The translations under genes were made by a program, and so were the position numbers. The notes under the pieces were generated by a model that had not been told where the DNA came from, searched no databases, and was given only the letters and a program-made list of their open reading frames with translations. A stretch of DNA of 64,000 bases from Brevibacterium casei CIP 102111. Lineage in GTDB: Bacteria > Actinomycetota > Actinomycetes > Actinomycetales > Brevibacteriaceae. Positions 1 through 8,019 of this stretch are shown piece by piece. The stretch covers positions 1 to 64,000 of the forward strand of contig NZ_FXZC01000001.1 in assembly GCF_900169275.1 (NCBI RefSeq), written 5' to 3'. Every line of letters begins with the position of its first letter. The stretch's first letter is position 1.

Positions 1-773
1 GCATTCAGCGATTAACTACCGACCGCCCGTCGAGGTCCATTCCGAATGGATCAACCAGTCCGGGACAGAACCCGCGGCTGCTTAGGAAACCAAGAATAGG
101 AGCCTCTACGAAACCCGGGGCTTGACAGCCCGTCCCAGCGAGTGCACCCATTCAGGCAACTCGGTCACCGCAGAACACGCCAGGTGATCCCTGGATCTTG
201 GCCGTCGATCCCGACAGCGATACCCGTGCTCCCTGGGAGAGCACGGTCGACGCATCGTCGACCTCGGGACACCCCGCGACAGCGAATCTCGACACCACGC
301 CGCCGGATCCCAGCGCGACGAGCGCGAACACGAACCCGACGACCGCGAACCCAACCACCGCGAACGCCGGACCGGGTTTCGTGACTCGCGGTCCTGTCAC
401 GGAGTACGACACCAGCTTCACCCGACAGCCACCCCCGGTGATCAACTGGGACCACGACCCCGTCACCGACCCACCACCGTTCTGAGGAAACAGGCACCGC
501 ATTGCGCCGATGAACGCTGTCGCAAAAAGTCGACGTGTCTGCACCGTAATCTGCAAGGCGGAGCGGAGCCGATGCCGGACACACCAGAGATCCATCGGTC
601 GACGTTGAGGTGATCTCGGCAGTGGAATCAGGCGACGGCAGCGGAGTCGGAGATCGGCGGTGGATTCAACCGTCGGTGACGAGTACACCGGCGGAAGGGG
701 TCAAGCGCCAGCGCCGACCGAACCGACGGCGCCGGCCGAGCCGACCGCTCCGACTGAACCACTTGTGACGGGC
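1..773. other. Left edge without an intact gene
   Basis: No complete recognisable gene is present here. The only stretch with coding character is the plus-strand fragment at 198-485, listed separately. Overlapping minus-strand reading frames encode repetitive Gly/Val/Ala or Arg-rich strings and look like antisense shadows. No promoter, tRNA or clear terminator was seen. Confidence 0.5.
198..485 (+). pseudogene. C-terminal gene fragment, Pro/Thr/Asp-rich tail
   Basis: This frame uses GC-rich third positions like a real gene and ends in a Pro-rich acidic tail (PVTDPPPF) followed by TGA. It has no convincing start: the first usable codon is TTG without a ribosome binding site, and the same frame is closed by TGA at 123-125. 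The middle is a low-complexity Thr/Ala/Asn/Pro run. Similar Pro-Pro-Phe tails occur on DUF222/HNH endonuclease proteins of Micrococcales, so this may be the decayed 3' end of such a gene. That identity is a guess, because no catalytic domain is present. Confidence 0.3.
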
Positions 774-1172
774 TCAACCCTCCGCGTCAGGATCCCCCAG
801 CGTCTCGGGCGCCGGCTCCCACAGTTCGATCCGGTTGCCCTCGGGATCGGTCACCCAACCGAAGCGGCCGATGCCCTCCATCTCCTGGATCTCATCGTCG
901 ACGTCCGCCTCGGCGGCCTGGAGCTGTTCGAGCATCGCGTCGAGGTCGTCGACCCGGAAGTTGAGCATCGTCTGCTGTCGCCCGAACCCGTCGGCACGCT
1001 CGCCGAAGTAGTCCGTCTCCGCCTCGAACGCCGCCACGACGGTCGGCCCCGCCTCTTGCCGCCACACTCCCTCGGTGGTGTCGACCCCGAGCCGGTCTTG
1101 GTACCAGGCCGACAGTGCATCGGGATCGCTGGCACGCAGGAAATATCCGCCGATTCCGTTCACTCTCTCCAT
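774..1172 (-). CDS. VOC family (glyoxalase/bleomycin-resistance fold) protein
   Basis: The predicted protein has 132 residues, starting at ATG 1172 behind a G-rich ribosome binding site. It begins with the VOC pattern (GIGGYFLRASDPDALSAWY) and ends with FGWVTDPEGNRIELWEP, the usual last beta strand with the metal-ligand Glu. The length is right for a single pair of beta-alpha-beta-beta-beta modules. These proteins are metal-dependent lyases, dioxygenases or drug-binding proteins, and the substrate cannot be read from sequence. A longer frame upstream of the ATG gives a Gly/Arg-rich non-conserved extension and was not used. The gene is monocistronic and diverges from the aldehyde dehydrogenase. 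Confidence 0.8.
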   Translation of the reverse strand: MERVNGIGGYFLRASDPDALSAWYQDRLGVDTTEGVWRQEAGPTVVAAFEAETDYFGERADGFGRQQTMLNFRVDDLDAMLEQLQAAEADVDDEIQEMEGIGRFGWVTDPEGNRIELWEPAPETLGDPDAEG

Positions 1173-1540
1173 GCTGCCCACCCTATGCCCGCGACCGTCC
1201 CCGCGGAACCCCATCGTCGTCACTGGAGGCCCACGCCGCGGCGGTTCCACGAGCCCTGCACATTCAGCGCGGAGCCTCATCGCCGCAGTGACCTCGGAGC
1301 CCCAGCCCCGCACAATGGCCGGTGCCGCTGTCTGTCCGGGATCACCTCGGCGAGGTTCGAGGAATCCGACAAGCGGCGTTTCAGGAATTCCTCACCCTCT
1401 CCCCGTGTTCCCTTAAGAGGCATACCCTCGAAAGGGGAGTCTCAACGAGGATTTCCACCGAGGAGTCCACACGGGGATTCCGCCCTCGTTGCGGACACCG
1501 CCTCACCGAGGTCCCCACCTCCATCGCGAAAGGATCGTCC
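1173..1540. other. Divergent intergenic region
   Basis: This 368-bp spacer separates the VOC gene (leftward) from the aldehyde dehydrogenase (rightward), so it should hold both promoters. Short C/G-rich direct repeats of the type cgaggaNtc recur around 1430-1480. An AAAGGA ribosome binding site at about 1529-1534 serves the dehydrogenase. No clear -10/-35 pair, RNA gene or open frame with coding character was seen. Confidence 0.45.
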
Positions 1541-2914
1541 ATGAGCAAGTTCGCACTCACCAATGCCAACACCGGTGAAGTCGAGGAGGAGTTCCCCTCG
1601 GTCCCCGTCGAGGAGATCCCTGGCTACATCGACCGCGGCCACACCGCCTTTGAGCCGTGGAAGGACACACCCCTCATCGAACGCTCGGCGATCCTCCGAC
1701 GGTTCGCCGACCTCGTCGATGAGAACGCCGATGAGATGACCGACATCATCGGCCGTGAGATGGGCAAGCCGAAGCAGCAGGGCCTCGCCGAGGTGGACAA
1801 GGTCGCCCGCACCGCCCGCTGGTTCGCCGACCACGCCCACAAATACCTCAACCCCACCGAACTGCCCTCCGCCGGAGCCGCCCGCAGTTACGTCCGCCAC
1901 GATCCGCTCGGCGTGCTGCTGGGCATCATGCCGTGGAACTTCCCCTACAACCAGATCGCCCGCTTCGTCATCCCGAACCTCGTCGTCGGCAACGCGATCA
2001 TCATGAAGCAGGCCTCGATCTGTCCCGTGTCCTCGCAGTACTTCGCCGACCTTCTCGTCGAGGCGGGCCTGCCCGAAGGCGTGTACCAGAACATCTACCT
2101 CGACAGCTCCCACGCCGAGGAGGTCCTCAAGGATCCGCGGGTCAAGGGCTTCTCCCTCACCGGGTCCGAAGCGGCCGGTGCCTCGGTCGCGGGCATCGCC
2201 GCGAAGTACCTCAAGCGCTCAGTCCTCGAACTCGGCGGCAACGACCCCCTCGTCGACCTCGACTCCACGGACGTTCCCGCACTCGCGAAGAAGGTCGTCG
2301 GCATCCGCCTGACGAACGCCGGACAGGTGTGCACCTCCCCGAAGCGCTTCATCGTCGTCGACGAGCTCTACGACGAATTCGTCGCCGAGGCGAAGAAGGC
2401 CGTCGAGGCGACGAAGGTCTCGACATTCGATGATCCCGAGGTCGGGATGGGGCCGCTGTCCTCGGAGAGCGCACGAGATGAGATCGTCGAGCGCATCGCG
2501 AAGGCCGTCGAGAACGGCGCGACACTGCACACGGGCGGGCAGAAGCTCGACCGTCCCGGCTGGTTCATGTCCCCGGCCCTGCTCACCGACATCGACCCGG
2601 ACTCCGACCTCGGATGCAACGAGCTCTTCGGTCCGGCCGTGATGATCTACCGGGCGAAAGACGAAGCGGACGCCCTCGAGATCGCCAACCACTCCGAGTA
2701 CGGGCTCATGAGCTCGGTGTGGACGGACGACCTCGAGAAGGGCGAGCGCTTCGCCGCGAAGATCAACGCGGGCATGAGCTTCGTCAACTCCCACATGGAG
2801 TCGGGACCGGAATACCCCTTCGGCGGCATCAACCGCTCCGGCTATGGCCGCGAGAACGCCGAATGGGCTCTGCGGGCGTTCACCAACGAGCACCTCATCC
2901 GCGTCCACCCCTGA
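1541..2914 (+). CDS. NAD(P)-dependent aldehyde dehydrogenase, succinate-semialdehyde type
   Basis: This 457-residue protein belongs to the aldehyde dehydrogenase superfamily and oxidises an aldehyde to the acid. Visible hallmarks are the cofactor-binding stretch MPWNFPYNQIARF, the general-base Glu in LELGGNDP (about residue 230), the catalytic Cys in GQVCTSPKRF (about residue 264), and FGPAVMIYR. The length and the MSKFALTNANTGE opening resemble short GabD-like succinate-semialdehyde dehydrogenases, so 4-aminobutyrate or related semialdehyde catabolism is plausible but unproven. ATG 1541 was chosen because AAAGGA precedes it by 7 nt; the frame remains open upstream but loses similarity. There is no partner transaminase nearby. 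Confidence 0.88.
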   Translation: MSKFALTNANTGEVEEEFPSVPVEEIPGYIDRGHTAFEPWKDTPLIERSAILRRFADLVDENADEMTDIIGREMGKPKQQGLAEVDKVARTARWFADHAHKYLNPTELPSAGAARSYVRHDPLGVLLGIMPWNFPYNQIARFVIPNLVVGNAIIMKQASICPVSSQYFADLLVEAGLPEGVYQNIYLDSSHAEEVLKDPRVKGFSLTGSEAAGASVAGIAAKYLKRSVLELGGNDPLVDLDSTDVPALAKKVVGIRLTNAGQVCTSPKRFIVVDELYDEFVAEAKKAVEATKVSTFDDPEVGMGPLSSESARDEIVERIAKAVENGATLHTGGQKLDRPGWFMSPALLTDIDPDSDLGCNELFGPAVMIYRAKDEADALEIANHSEYGLMSSVWTDDLEKGERFAAKINAGMSFVNSHMESGPEYPFGGINRSGYGRENAEWALRAFTNEHLIRVHP

Positions 2915-2972
2915 GGGACCACGGCACATCGCTGTCCACTCACGCTGTGCGTCTGACCGGGCCCGCCACGGT

Positions 2973-2992
2973 TTCACATTCAACAATGTGAA
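2973..2992. promoter_or_regulatory. Perfect 8-4-8 palindrome, operator-like
   Basis: The sequence TTCACATT-CAAC-AATGTGAA is a perfect 8-bp inverted repeat around a 4-nt centre. It lies 58 bp after the dehydrogenase stop and 118 bp before the small acidic protein at 3110. AT-rich palindromes of this size are typical dimeric repressor sites. No T-run follows, so a terminator is less likely. Confidence 0.45.
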
Positions 2993-3109
2993 TTGGCTCA
3001 AAGCTGTGGACTCCCCCAGTTGGCCGATGCCAGACAGAACACCCATCCACAGGGGTCCGACCCACAGCCCCACGGGGGTTTCCGCCCCACAGTCGAGAAA
3101 GGTCAGCAC

Positions 3110-3370
3110 ATGTCCGAGAACACCTCAGAATCCGGTTCGGTCAGCGCATCCGAAGCCGCTCGCATCATGTCCGATCCCAACGCCACCGAGGAGGAGCGCT
3201 CCGTCGCAGCGAGCGTCCTCCGTCAGTCCGACGACCGCGGCGGCGAGACGAGTGCCTGGGTCGCCTCCGAAGCCGGCGACCTCACCCGTGACGGAGATTC
3301 CGAGGAGGTCCGCTCCGTGGCCGCCAGCGACCTCTCACAGGCGGACAAGGAGCGCGACGAGAACTCCTGA
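3110..3370 (+). CDS. Small acidic hypothetical protein
   Basis: This 86-residue protein starts at ATG 3110 after AGAAAGG. It is rich in Ser, Glu, Asp and Ala and has no membrane segment or signal peptide. It contains an internal duplication: RSVAASVLRQS (residues 30-40) recurs as RSVAASDLSQA (68-78), so it may consist of two copies of one small helical unit. I do not recognise the family. The gene is flanked by the palindrome at 2973-2992 and a strong hairpin at 3408-3442, so it looks like a single-gene transcription unit. Confidence 0.65.
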   Translation: MSENTSESGSVSASEAARIMSDPNATEEERSVAASVLRQSDDRGGETSAWVASEAGDLTRDGDSEEVRSVAASDLSQADKERDENS

Positions 3371-3407
3371 AGCACGGTTCCCCTCCACGGAACAGACATC
3401 GACCGCA

Positions 3408-3442
3408 TCCGGCCGACAGCGAAGCATTCGCTGTCGGCCGGA
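3408..3442 (+). terminator. Strong hairpin terminator after the small acidic gene
   Basis: A 15-bp perfect stem (3408-3422 with 3428-3442, arms starting tccggccgacagc) closes a 5-nt loop AGCAT. It is placed 37 bp after the stop codon of the small gene. No long T-run follows, which is common for terminators in high-GC genomes. Confidence 0.7.
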
Positions 3443-3495
3443 GTCGTCTCCACCTGCTTCATAGGATGAAGACCCCCGCCGTTAGGATCGAACCC

Positions 3496-6072
3496 ATGAC
3501 CGCCGATCGTCTCACCAGCGACGTCGTCGCCGGACACATCGCCGTCCGCGGCGCCCGCGAACACAACCTCCGCGCCGTCGACCTCGACATCCCCCGCGAC
3601 ACCGTCGTCGCGTTCACCGGGATCTCCGGATCCGGCAAGTCCTCGCTGGCCTTCGGCACGATCTACACCCAGTCCCGCCAGCGCTACCTCGAGTCGGTCG
3701 CCCCCTACGCCCGCCGCCTCATCGACCAGGGCTCGGCTCCCCACGTCCGCGTCATCACCGGACTCCCTCCCGCCGTCGCCCTCCAACAGCAGCAGTCGGG
3801 CAGCACCCGGTCGACCGTCGGTACGGTCTCGCGGGTCTCGAACGTCCTCCGCATGCTCTACTCCCGCTCCGGCACATACCCCGAGGGTTATCGACCGGCC
3901 GACCTCGCCGGCACCTTCCCCCGCGACGCCGCCCCGCTCGACTCCGACAGCTTCTCCCCGAACACCGCGGTCGGCGCGTGCCGGACGTGCTCGGGCATGG
4001 GCCGCCTCCTCCAGGTCGACGAGGACCGCCTCGTCGGAGACCCGTCGCTGAGCATCGACGACGGAGCGATCGTCGCCTGGCCGGGCGCCTTCGGAGGCAA
4101 GAACAACCGTCGGGTGCTCCGCGACCTCGGCATCGACATCAACGTCCCCTTCGACTCCCTCCCCGCTGACACCCGGCAATGGGTGCTCACGACCGACGAC
4201 CAGCCCACGGTCGAGGTCAAGGAGGGCTACAAGGGCACGTACATGAGCCCCAAGCGCTGGGTCGAGCACACCTTCGCCGACTCCGCCTCGGCGCGGATGC
4301 GCGCAACTGCCGCATCCTTCATGACGGAGAGGCTCTGCCCCACGTGCCACGGCAAACGCCTCAACCCCGAAGCCCTGGCTGTGACGATCGCCGGCATCGA
4401 CATCGCCGAGGCGGCCCGCCTTCCGCTCACCGGGCTCGTCTCCTTCCTCGAGAACGCCCGCACCCACCCGGCCACCGGGGAGCTCTCCGTCGAACGCAAC
4501 CAGGCCGCCCAGGCCCTCATCGACGTCCTCGTCGACCAGCTCGGCACTCTCATCGGCCTCGGCCTCGGCTACCTCGAGGTCGCCCGCCCCACCTCGACGC
4601 TCTCGAGCGGCGAACTCAAACGCCTCCACCTCGCCACGCAGCTGCGCAGCGGGCTCTTCGGAGTCCTCTACGTCCTCGACGAACCCTCGGCGGGACTCCA
4701 CCCCGCCGACCTCGAGCTCCTCCTCGGTGCCCTGCGCCGGCTCGGAGACGAGGGCAACACGATCTTCGTCGTCGAGCACAGCGCCCCCGTCATCCGCGCC
4801 GCCGACTGGATCGTCGACCTCGGTCCCGGGGCCGGGCGCTACGGCGGACGCGTGCTCTACAACGGTCCGGCCGACGGCATCGCCGAGGTGGCGGAATCCG
4901 TCACCGCCCGCTACCTCGGTCCGGTTCCTCCGCTGCCGCCGTCGCCACCGGCTCCCCGCGCGCTCACCGAGTGGATCGGCCTCCTCGGCGTCACCGGCCA
5001 CAATCTCACCGGGATCGACGTCTGCCTCCCCCTCCATGCGTTCACCGCGATCACCGGAGTCTCCGGGTCGGGGAAGACCTCCGTGCTCACGGCACTCGCC
5101 GATGCCGTCCGCACCACCCTCGACCTCGCCGAGGTGACCGCCGACGAGGAGAGGAACCCGCAGTCCGTCGAGATCGCCGAGGAGATCTCCCACGGAGTGC
5201 CGGTCTGGGACCTCGGCAACGACGAGCTGGCGACCGCATCGACGACGGGCCTCGAGGCGATCGATCGCGTCATCGTCGTCGATCAGCGTCCCATCGGCCG
5301 CACCTCCCGGTCGACGCTGGCGACCTACACGGGACTCTTCGACACCGTCCGCAGGCTCTTCGCCGCCCAGCCGGAAGCGAAGGCACGCCGCTTCGGCGTC
5401 GGACGGTTCTCCTTCAACCAGCCCGAGGGGCGCTGCCCGAACTGCCTCGGAGACGGGGTCGTGAGCATCGAACTCCTCTTCATGCCCACGGAGACCGCCC
5501 CATGCCCGGTCTGCCACGGCAAGCGCTACAACCCGGAGACCCTCGAGGTCACCTACCGGGGGAGGTCGGTCGCCGATGTCCTCGCGATGACCGTCGACGA
5601 GGCGGCCGAGTTCCTCTCCGATGTGCCGCCGGCGGCGAAGATCCTCACCCTGCTCGCCGACATCGGACTCGGCTACGTCAGCCTCGGTCAGTCGGCGCCG
5701 ACGCTCTCGGGCGGGGAGGCGCAGCGGATCAAGCTCGTCTCCGAACTCCACCGCTCAGCGCGCGGTCACAGCCTCTACATCCTCGACGAACCGACGACGG
5801 GTCTCCACCCGTCCGACATCGACATGCTCATCGGTCAGCTCCAGCTCCTCGTCGACGCGGGCAACACGGTCGTCATCGCCGATCACGACCTGAGGACGCT
5901 CTCGATCGTCGACTGGATCATCGACCTCGGTCCGGGGGCCGGTGACAACGGCGGTGAGATCGTCGCAACGGGCACCCCGGTCGATCTCGCCGAGGAGGCA
6001 GAGAGCCTCACCGGTGCGCACCTGCACGAGGCCCGCACCCGCCGGGCTCAGGCGACCGGCGCTTCGGCGTAG
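3496..6072 (+). CDS. UvrA-like ABC ATPase (UvrA2/drug-resistance class)
   Basis: This is an 858-residue tandem ABC ATPase of the UvrA family. Walker A motifs lie at about residues 42 (GISGSGKSS) and 521 (GVSGSGKTS), with signatures LSSGELKR (about 369) and LSGGEAQR (about 737). The second zinc module is complete (CPNC about 647, CPVC about 670). The first retains only CRTC (about 162): its partner CxxC and the UvrB-binding region of classical UvrA are missing. That architecture is typical of UvrA2/DrrC-like proteins linked to tolerance of DNA-binding drugs rather than core excision repair. ATG 3496 was preferred because AGGA precedes it; ATG 3466 is an alternative. Its 3' end overlaps the convergent MarR gene by 25 bp. 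The efflux gene beyond MarR supports a role in drug tolerance. Confidence 0.85.
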   Translation: MTADRLTSDVVAGHIAVRGAREHNLRAVDLDIPRDTVVAFTGISGSGKSSLAFGTIYTQSRQRYLESVAPYARRLIDQGSAPHVRVITGLPPAVALQQQQSGSTRSTVGTVSRVSNVLRMLYSRSGTYPEGYRPADLAGTFPRDAAPLDSDSFSPNTAVGACRTCSGMGRLLQVDEDRLVGDPSLSIDDGAIVAWPGAFGGKNNRRVLRDLGIDINVPFDSLPADTRQWVLTTDDQPTVEVKEGYKGTYMSPKRWVEHTFADSASARMRATAASFMTERLCPTCHGKRLNPEALAVTIAGIDIAEAARLPLTGLVSFLENARTHPATGELSVERNQAAQALIDVLVDQLGTLIGLGLGYLEVARPTSTLSSGELKRLHLATQLRSGLFGVLYVLDEPSAGLHPADLELLLGALRRLGDEGNTIFVVEHSAPVIRAADWIVDLGPGAGRYGGRVLYNGPADGIAEVAESVTARYLGPVPPLPPSPPAPRALTEWIGLLGVTGHNLTGIDVCLPLHAFTAITGVSGSGKTSVLTALADAVRTTLDLAEVTADEERNPQSVEIAEEISHGVPVWDLGNDELATASTTGLEAIDRVIVVDQRPIGRTSRSTLATYTGLFDTVRRLFAAQPEAKARRFGVGRFSFNQPEGRCPNCLGDGVVSIELLFMPTETAPCPVCHGKRYNPETLEVTYRGRSVADVLAMTVDEAAEFLSDVPPAAKILTLLADIGLGYVSLGQSAPTLSGGEAQRIKLVSELHRSARGHSLYILDEPTTGLHPSDIDMLIGQLQLLVDAGNTVVIADHDLRTLSIVDWIIDLGPGAGDNGGEIVATGTPVDLAEEAESLTGAHLHEARTRRAQATGASA

Positions 6073-6497
6073 AGCGCGGAGACGAGAGGTTCGAGCTCCG
6101 GGGTCTCGCGTGCCTCGGCGAGCGCCTCTTCGAGGACTCGATCATGCGTCGGCTTGGCTGCGGCGAGCAGCTTCTCACCTGCTTGAGTGAGCTCGGTGTA
6201 GATGCCGCGCCGGTCGTCGGCGCAGAGGATGCGGGTGAGCAGACCGCGGTCCTCGAGTCGGGTGACGAGCCGCGTCGTCGCACTCGAGGACAGCGCTGCC
6301 GCGCGGGCGAGCTGTCGCATCCGCATATGCCAGCCGTCCTGCCTGCTCAGCGCGTCGAGCACGGTGAATTCGACGACCGAAAGCCCGTGCTCGCGCTGCA
6401 GGCTGCGCTCGAGCTCGGTGTCGATGAGTCCGTGCAGGGCCGCGAGCGTGCGCCAGCCCCGGGCCCGGATCTCCACCGCGTCGTCCCTGATCCCCAC
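6048..6497 (-). CDS. MarR family transcriptional regulator
   Basis: This 149-residue winged-helix regulator starts at GTG 6497 behind GGAGAAG. The MarR pattern is visible: an N-terminal dimerisation helix (GWRTLAALHGLIDTELERSL), the recognition helix region (LARAAALSSSATTRLVTRLEDRGLL) and the wing (DDRRGIYTELTQAGEKLL). It is divergent from the MFS pump at 6672, and inverted and direct repeats fill the spacer, so it probably represses the pump and itself and is relieved by a small phenolic or drug ligand. The upstream in-frame extension crosses the promoter and was not used. Confidence 0.85.
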   Translation of the reverse strand: MGIRDDAVEIRARGWRTLAALHGLIDTELERSLQREHGLSVVEFTVLDALSRQDGWHMRMRQLARAAALSSSATTRLVTRLEDRGLLTRILCADDRRGIYTELTQAGEKLLAAAKPTHDRVLEEALAEARETPELEPLVSALYAEAPVA

Positions 6498-6536
6498 GTG
6501 CTTCTCCTCACTTCGTTCGTCCTTCCATGATACACG

Positions 6537-6589
6537 ACTTGCGCAGATAGAACGCGTGTGCAAGTATCTATATCGATGCGTGTGCAACT
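6537..6589. promoter_or_regulatory. Probable MarR operator/divergent promoter
   Basis: An inverted repeat, ACTTGCGCA (6537-6545) and TGTGCAAGT (6557-6565), has one mismatch. GCGTGTGCAA occurs twice as a direct repeat (6554-6563 and 6578-6587) at a spacing of 24 bp. AT-rich hexamers such as TATCTA (6565-6570) between the copies could be the -10 elements. The position, 40 bp from the marR start and about 83 bp from the MFS start, fits control of both genes. Confidence 0.55.
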
Positions 6590-6671
6590 ACTGCGCACGC
6601 CGCATATTGCGGGTGCACCGTCCGCGGACCACCCGACCAACCACTTCTCATTCCCATCGGAAGGACCTTCC

Positions 6672-7877
6672 ATGCCCCTCGCACTGCTCGCCCTCGCCAT
6701 CGGCGGGTTCGGCATCGGACTCACGGAGTTCGTCATCATGGGTCTGCTGCCCGAAGTGGCGGCGGACTTCGCGGTGACCGAGACCGTGGCCGGCTATCTC
6801 ATCTCGGGCTATGCGCTCGCTGTCGCCGTCGGCGCCATCCTCCTCACGGTCGCGCTCACCCGCGTCAACCGGAAGACCGCACTCATCGCACTCATGGTCC
6901 TCTTCATCCTTGGCAACGCACTCTCCGCGATGGCGCCGAGCTACGAGATGATGATGATCGGCCGGATCGTCGCGGCCCTCTGCCACGGAGCGTTCTTCGG
7001 CATCGGCTCCGTCGTCGCCGCGAGTCTCGTTGCTCCCAACCGTCAGGCTGCGGCGATCGCCATGATGTTCGCGGGTCTGACCAGCGCGAACGTCCTCGGC
7101 GTTCCCCTCGGCACGTTCCTCGGCCAGGCTGCCGGGTGGCGTTCGACGTTCTGGGCGATCTCGGTCATCGGCATCATCGCCCTCATCGGCATCGTCACGC
7201 TCGTCCCCAGGGAGAGCGTCCACTCGACCTCGACGGGCAGCATCCTCAGCGAGTTCCGGATCTTCCGCTCGCCTCAGGTATGGGCGTCGATCCTCATCAC
7301 GATCCTCGGCTACGGCGGCATGTTCGGCGCCTTCACCTACATGGCCTTCACCCTCACCGGTGTGAGCGGATTCGCGGCCTCGACGGTTCCGTGGCTGCTC
7401 GTCCTCTTCGGCGTCGGCCTCTTCGTCGGCAACTTCCTCGGCGGCAGGGCTGCGGACAGGAACCTCGGCGCGACCCTGCTCACCCTCTTCATCGGCCTCA
7501 TCGTCATCCTCGCCGTCTTCTCGCAGGTCGCCGGCAACCAGATTGCGACGATCGTCGCCCTCTTCCTCATGGGCGGCTTCGGGTTCGCAACCGTCCCGCC
7601 GCTGCAGATGCGGATCATGGGCCACTCGGAGGGTGCCCAGACGCTCGGCTCGGGCGCGAACATCGCGGCCTTCAACGTCGGCAATGCCTTCGGCGCATGG
7701 GTCGGCGGCCTGACGATCGCCGCAGGGCTCGGCTACGCCTCACCTCTGTGGGCCGGAGCGCTCGTCACCCTCGCCGGTCTCGTCGTCTTCCTCGTCGCCG
7801 GTCTCGGTCGGGGAGGCGAGCTGCGTCGGAAGCAGGCGGTCGCCGAGACTCCCGTGACCGCGGACATCAGCGCCTGA
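6672..7877 (+). CDS. MFS efflux transporter, DHA1 (12-TM) family
   Basis: This 401-residue membrane protein has about twelve hydrophobic segments. It opens with GIGLTEFVIMGLLPEVAADF, the signature of the DHA1 sugar/chloramphenicol efflux group, and carries the loop sequence GRAADRNLG. These pumps export drugs or sugars by proton antiport. ATG 6672 follows GGAAGGACC. The gene diverges from marR across an operator-like spacer, so inducible expression is likely. The substrate is unknown; the neighbouring UvrA-like protein hints at a DNA-active or ribosome-active drug. Confidence 0.87.
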   Translation: MPLALLALAIGGFGIGLTEFVIMGLLPEVAADFAVTETVAGYLISGYALAVAVGAILLTVALTRVNRKTALIALMVLFILGNALSAMAPSYEMMMIGRIVAALCHGAFFGIGSVVAASLVAPNRQAAAIAMMFAGLTSANVLGVPLGTFLGQAAGWRSTFWAISVIGIIALIGIVTLVPRESVHSTSTGSILSEFRIFRSPQVWASILITILGYGGMFGAFTYMAFTLTGVSGFAASTVPWLLVLFGVGLFVGNFLGGRAADRNLGATLLTLFIGLIVILAVFSQVAGNQIATIVALFLMGGFGFATVPPLQMRIMGHSEGAQTLGSGANIAAFNVGNAFGAWVGGLTIAAGLGYASPLWAGALVTLAGLVVFLVAGLGRGGELRRKQAVAETPVTADISA

Positions 7878-8019
7878 GCCCGAGAGTCTGACCCAGCCTC
7901 TGGCACCAGGTGCCGGACTCCGACACCTCAGCTCTCGAACCGGATCGCCTCGGCAGCATCGAGGGCGAGTTCGACGGCCTCACCGTCGATGCTCGCCCCG
8001 ATCGCCGAGGCCGCCGAGG

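Noticed and set aside
3223..5751. Very long minus-strand frame opposite the UvrA-like gene
   Set aside because: It encodes Gly/Glu/Arg/Asp-rich repeats and is a mirror of a high-GC gene; the plus-strand protein has intact ABC motifs.
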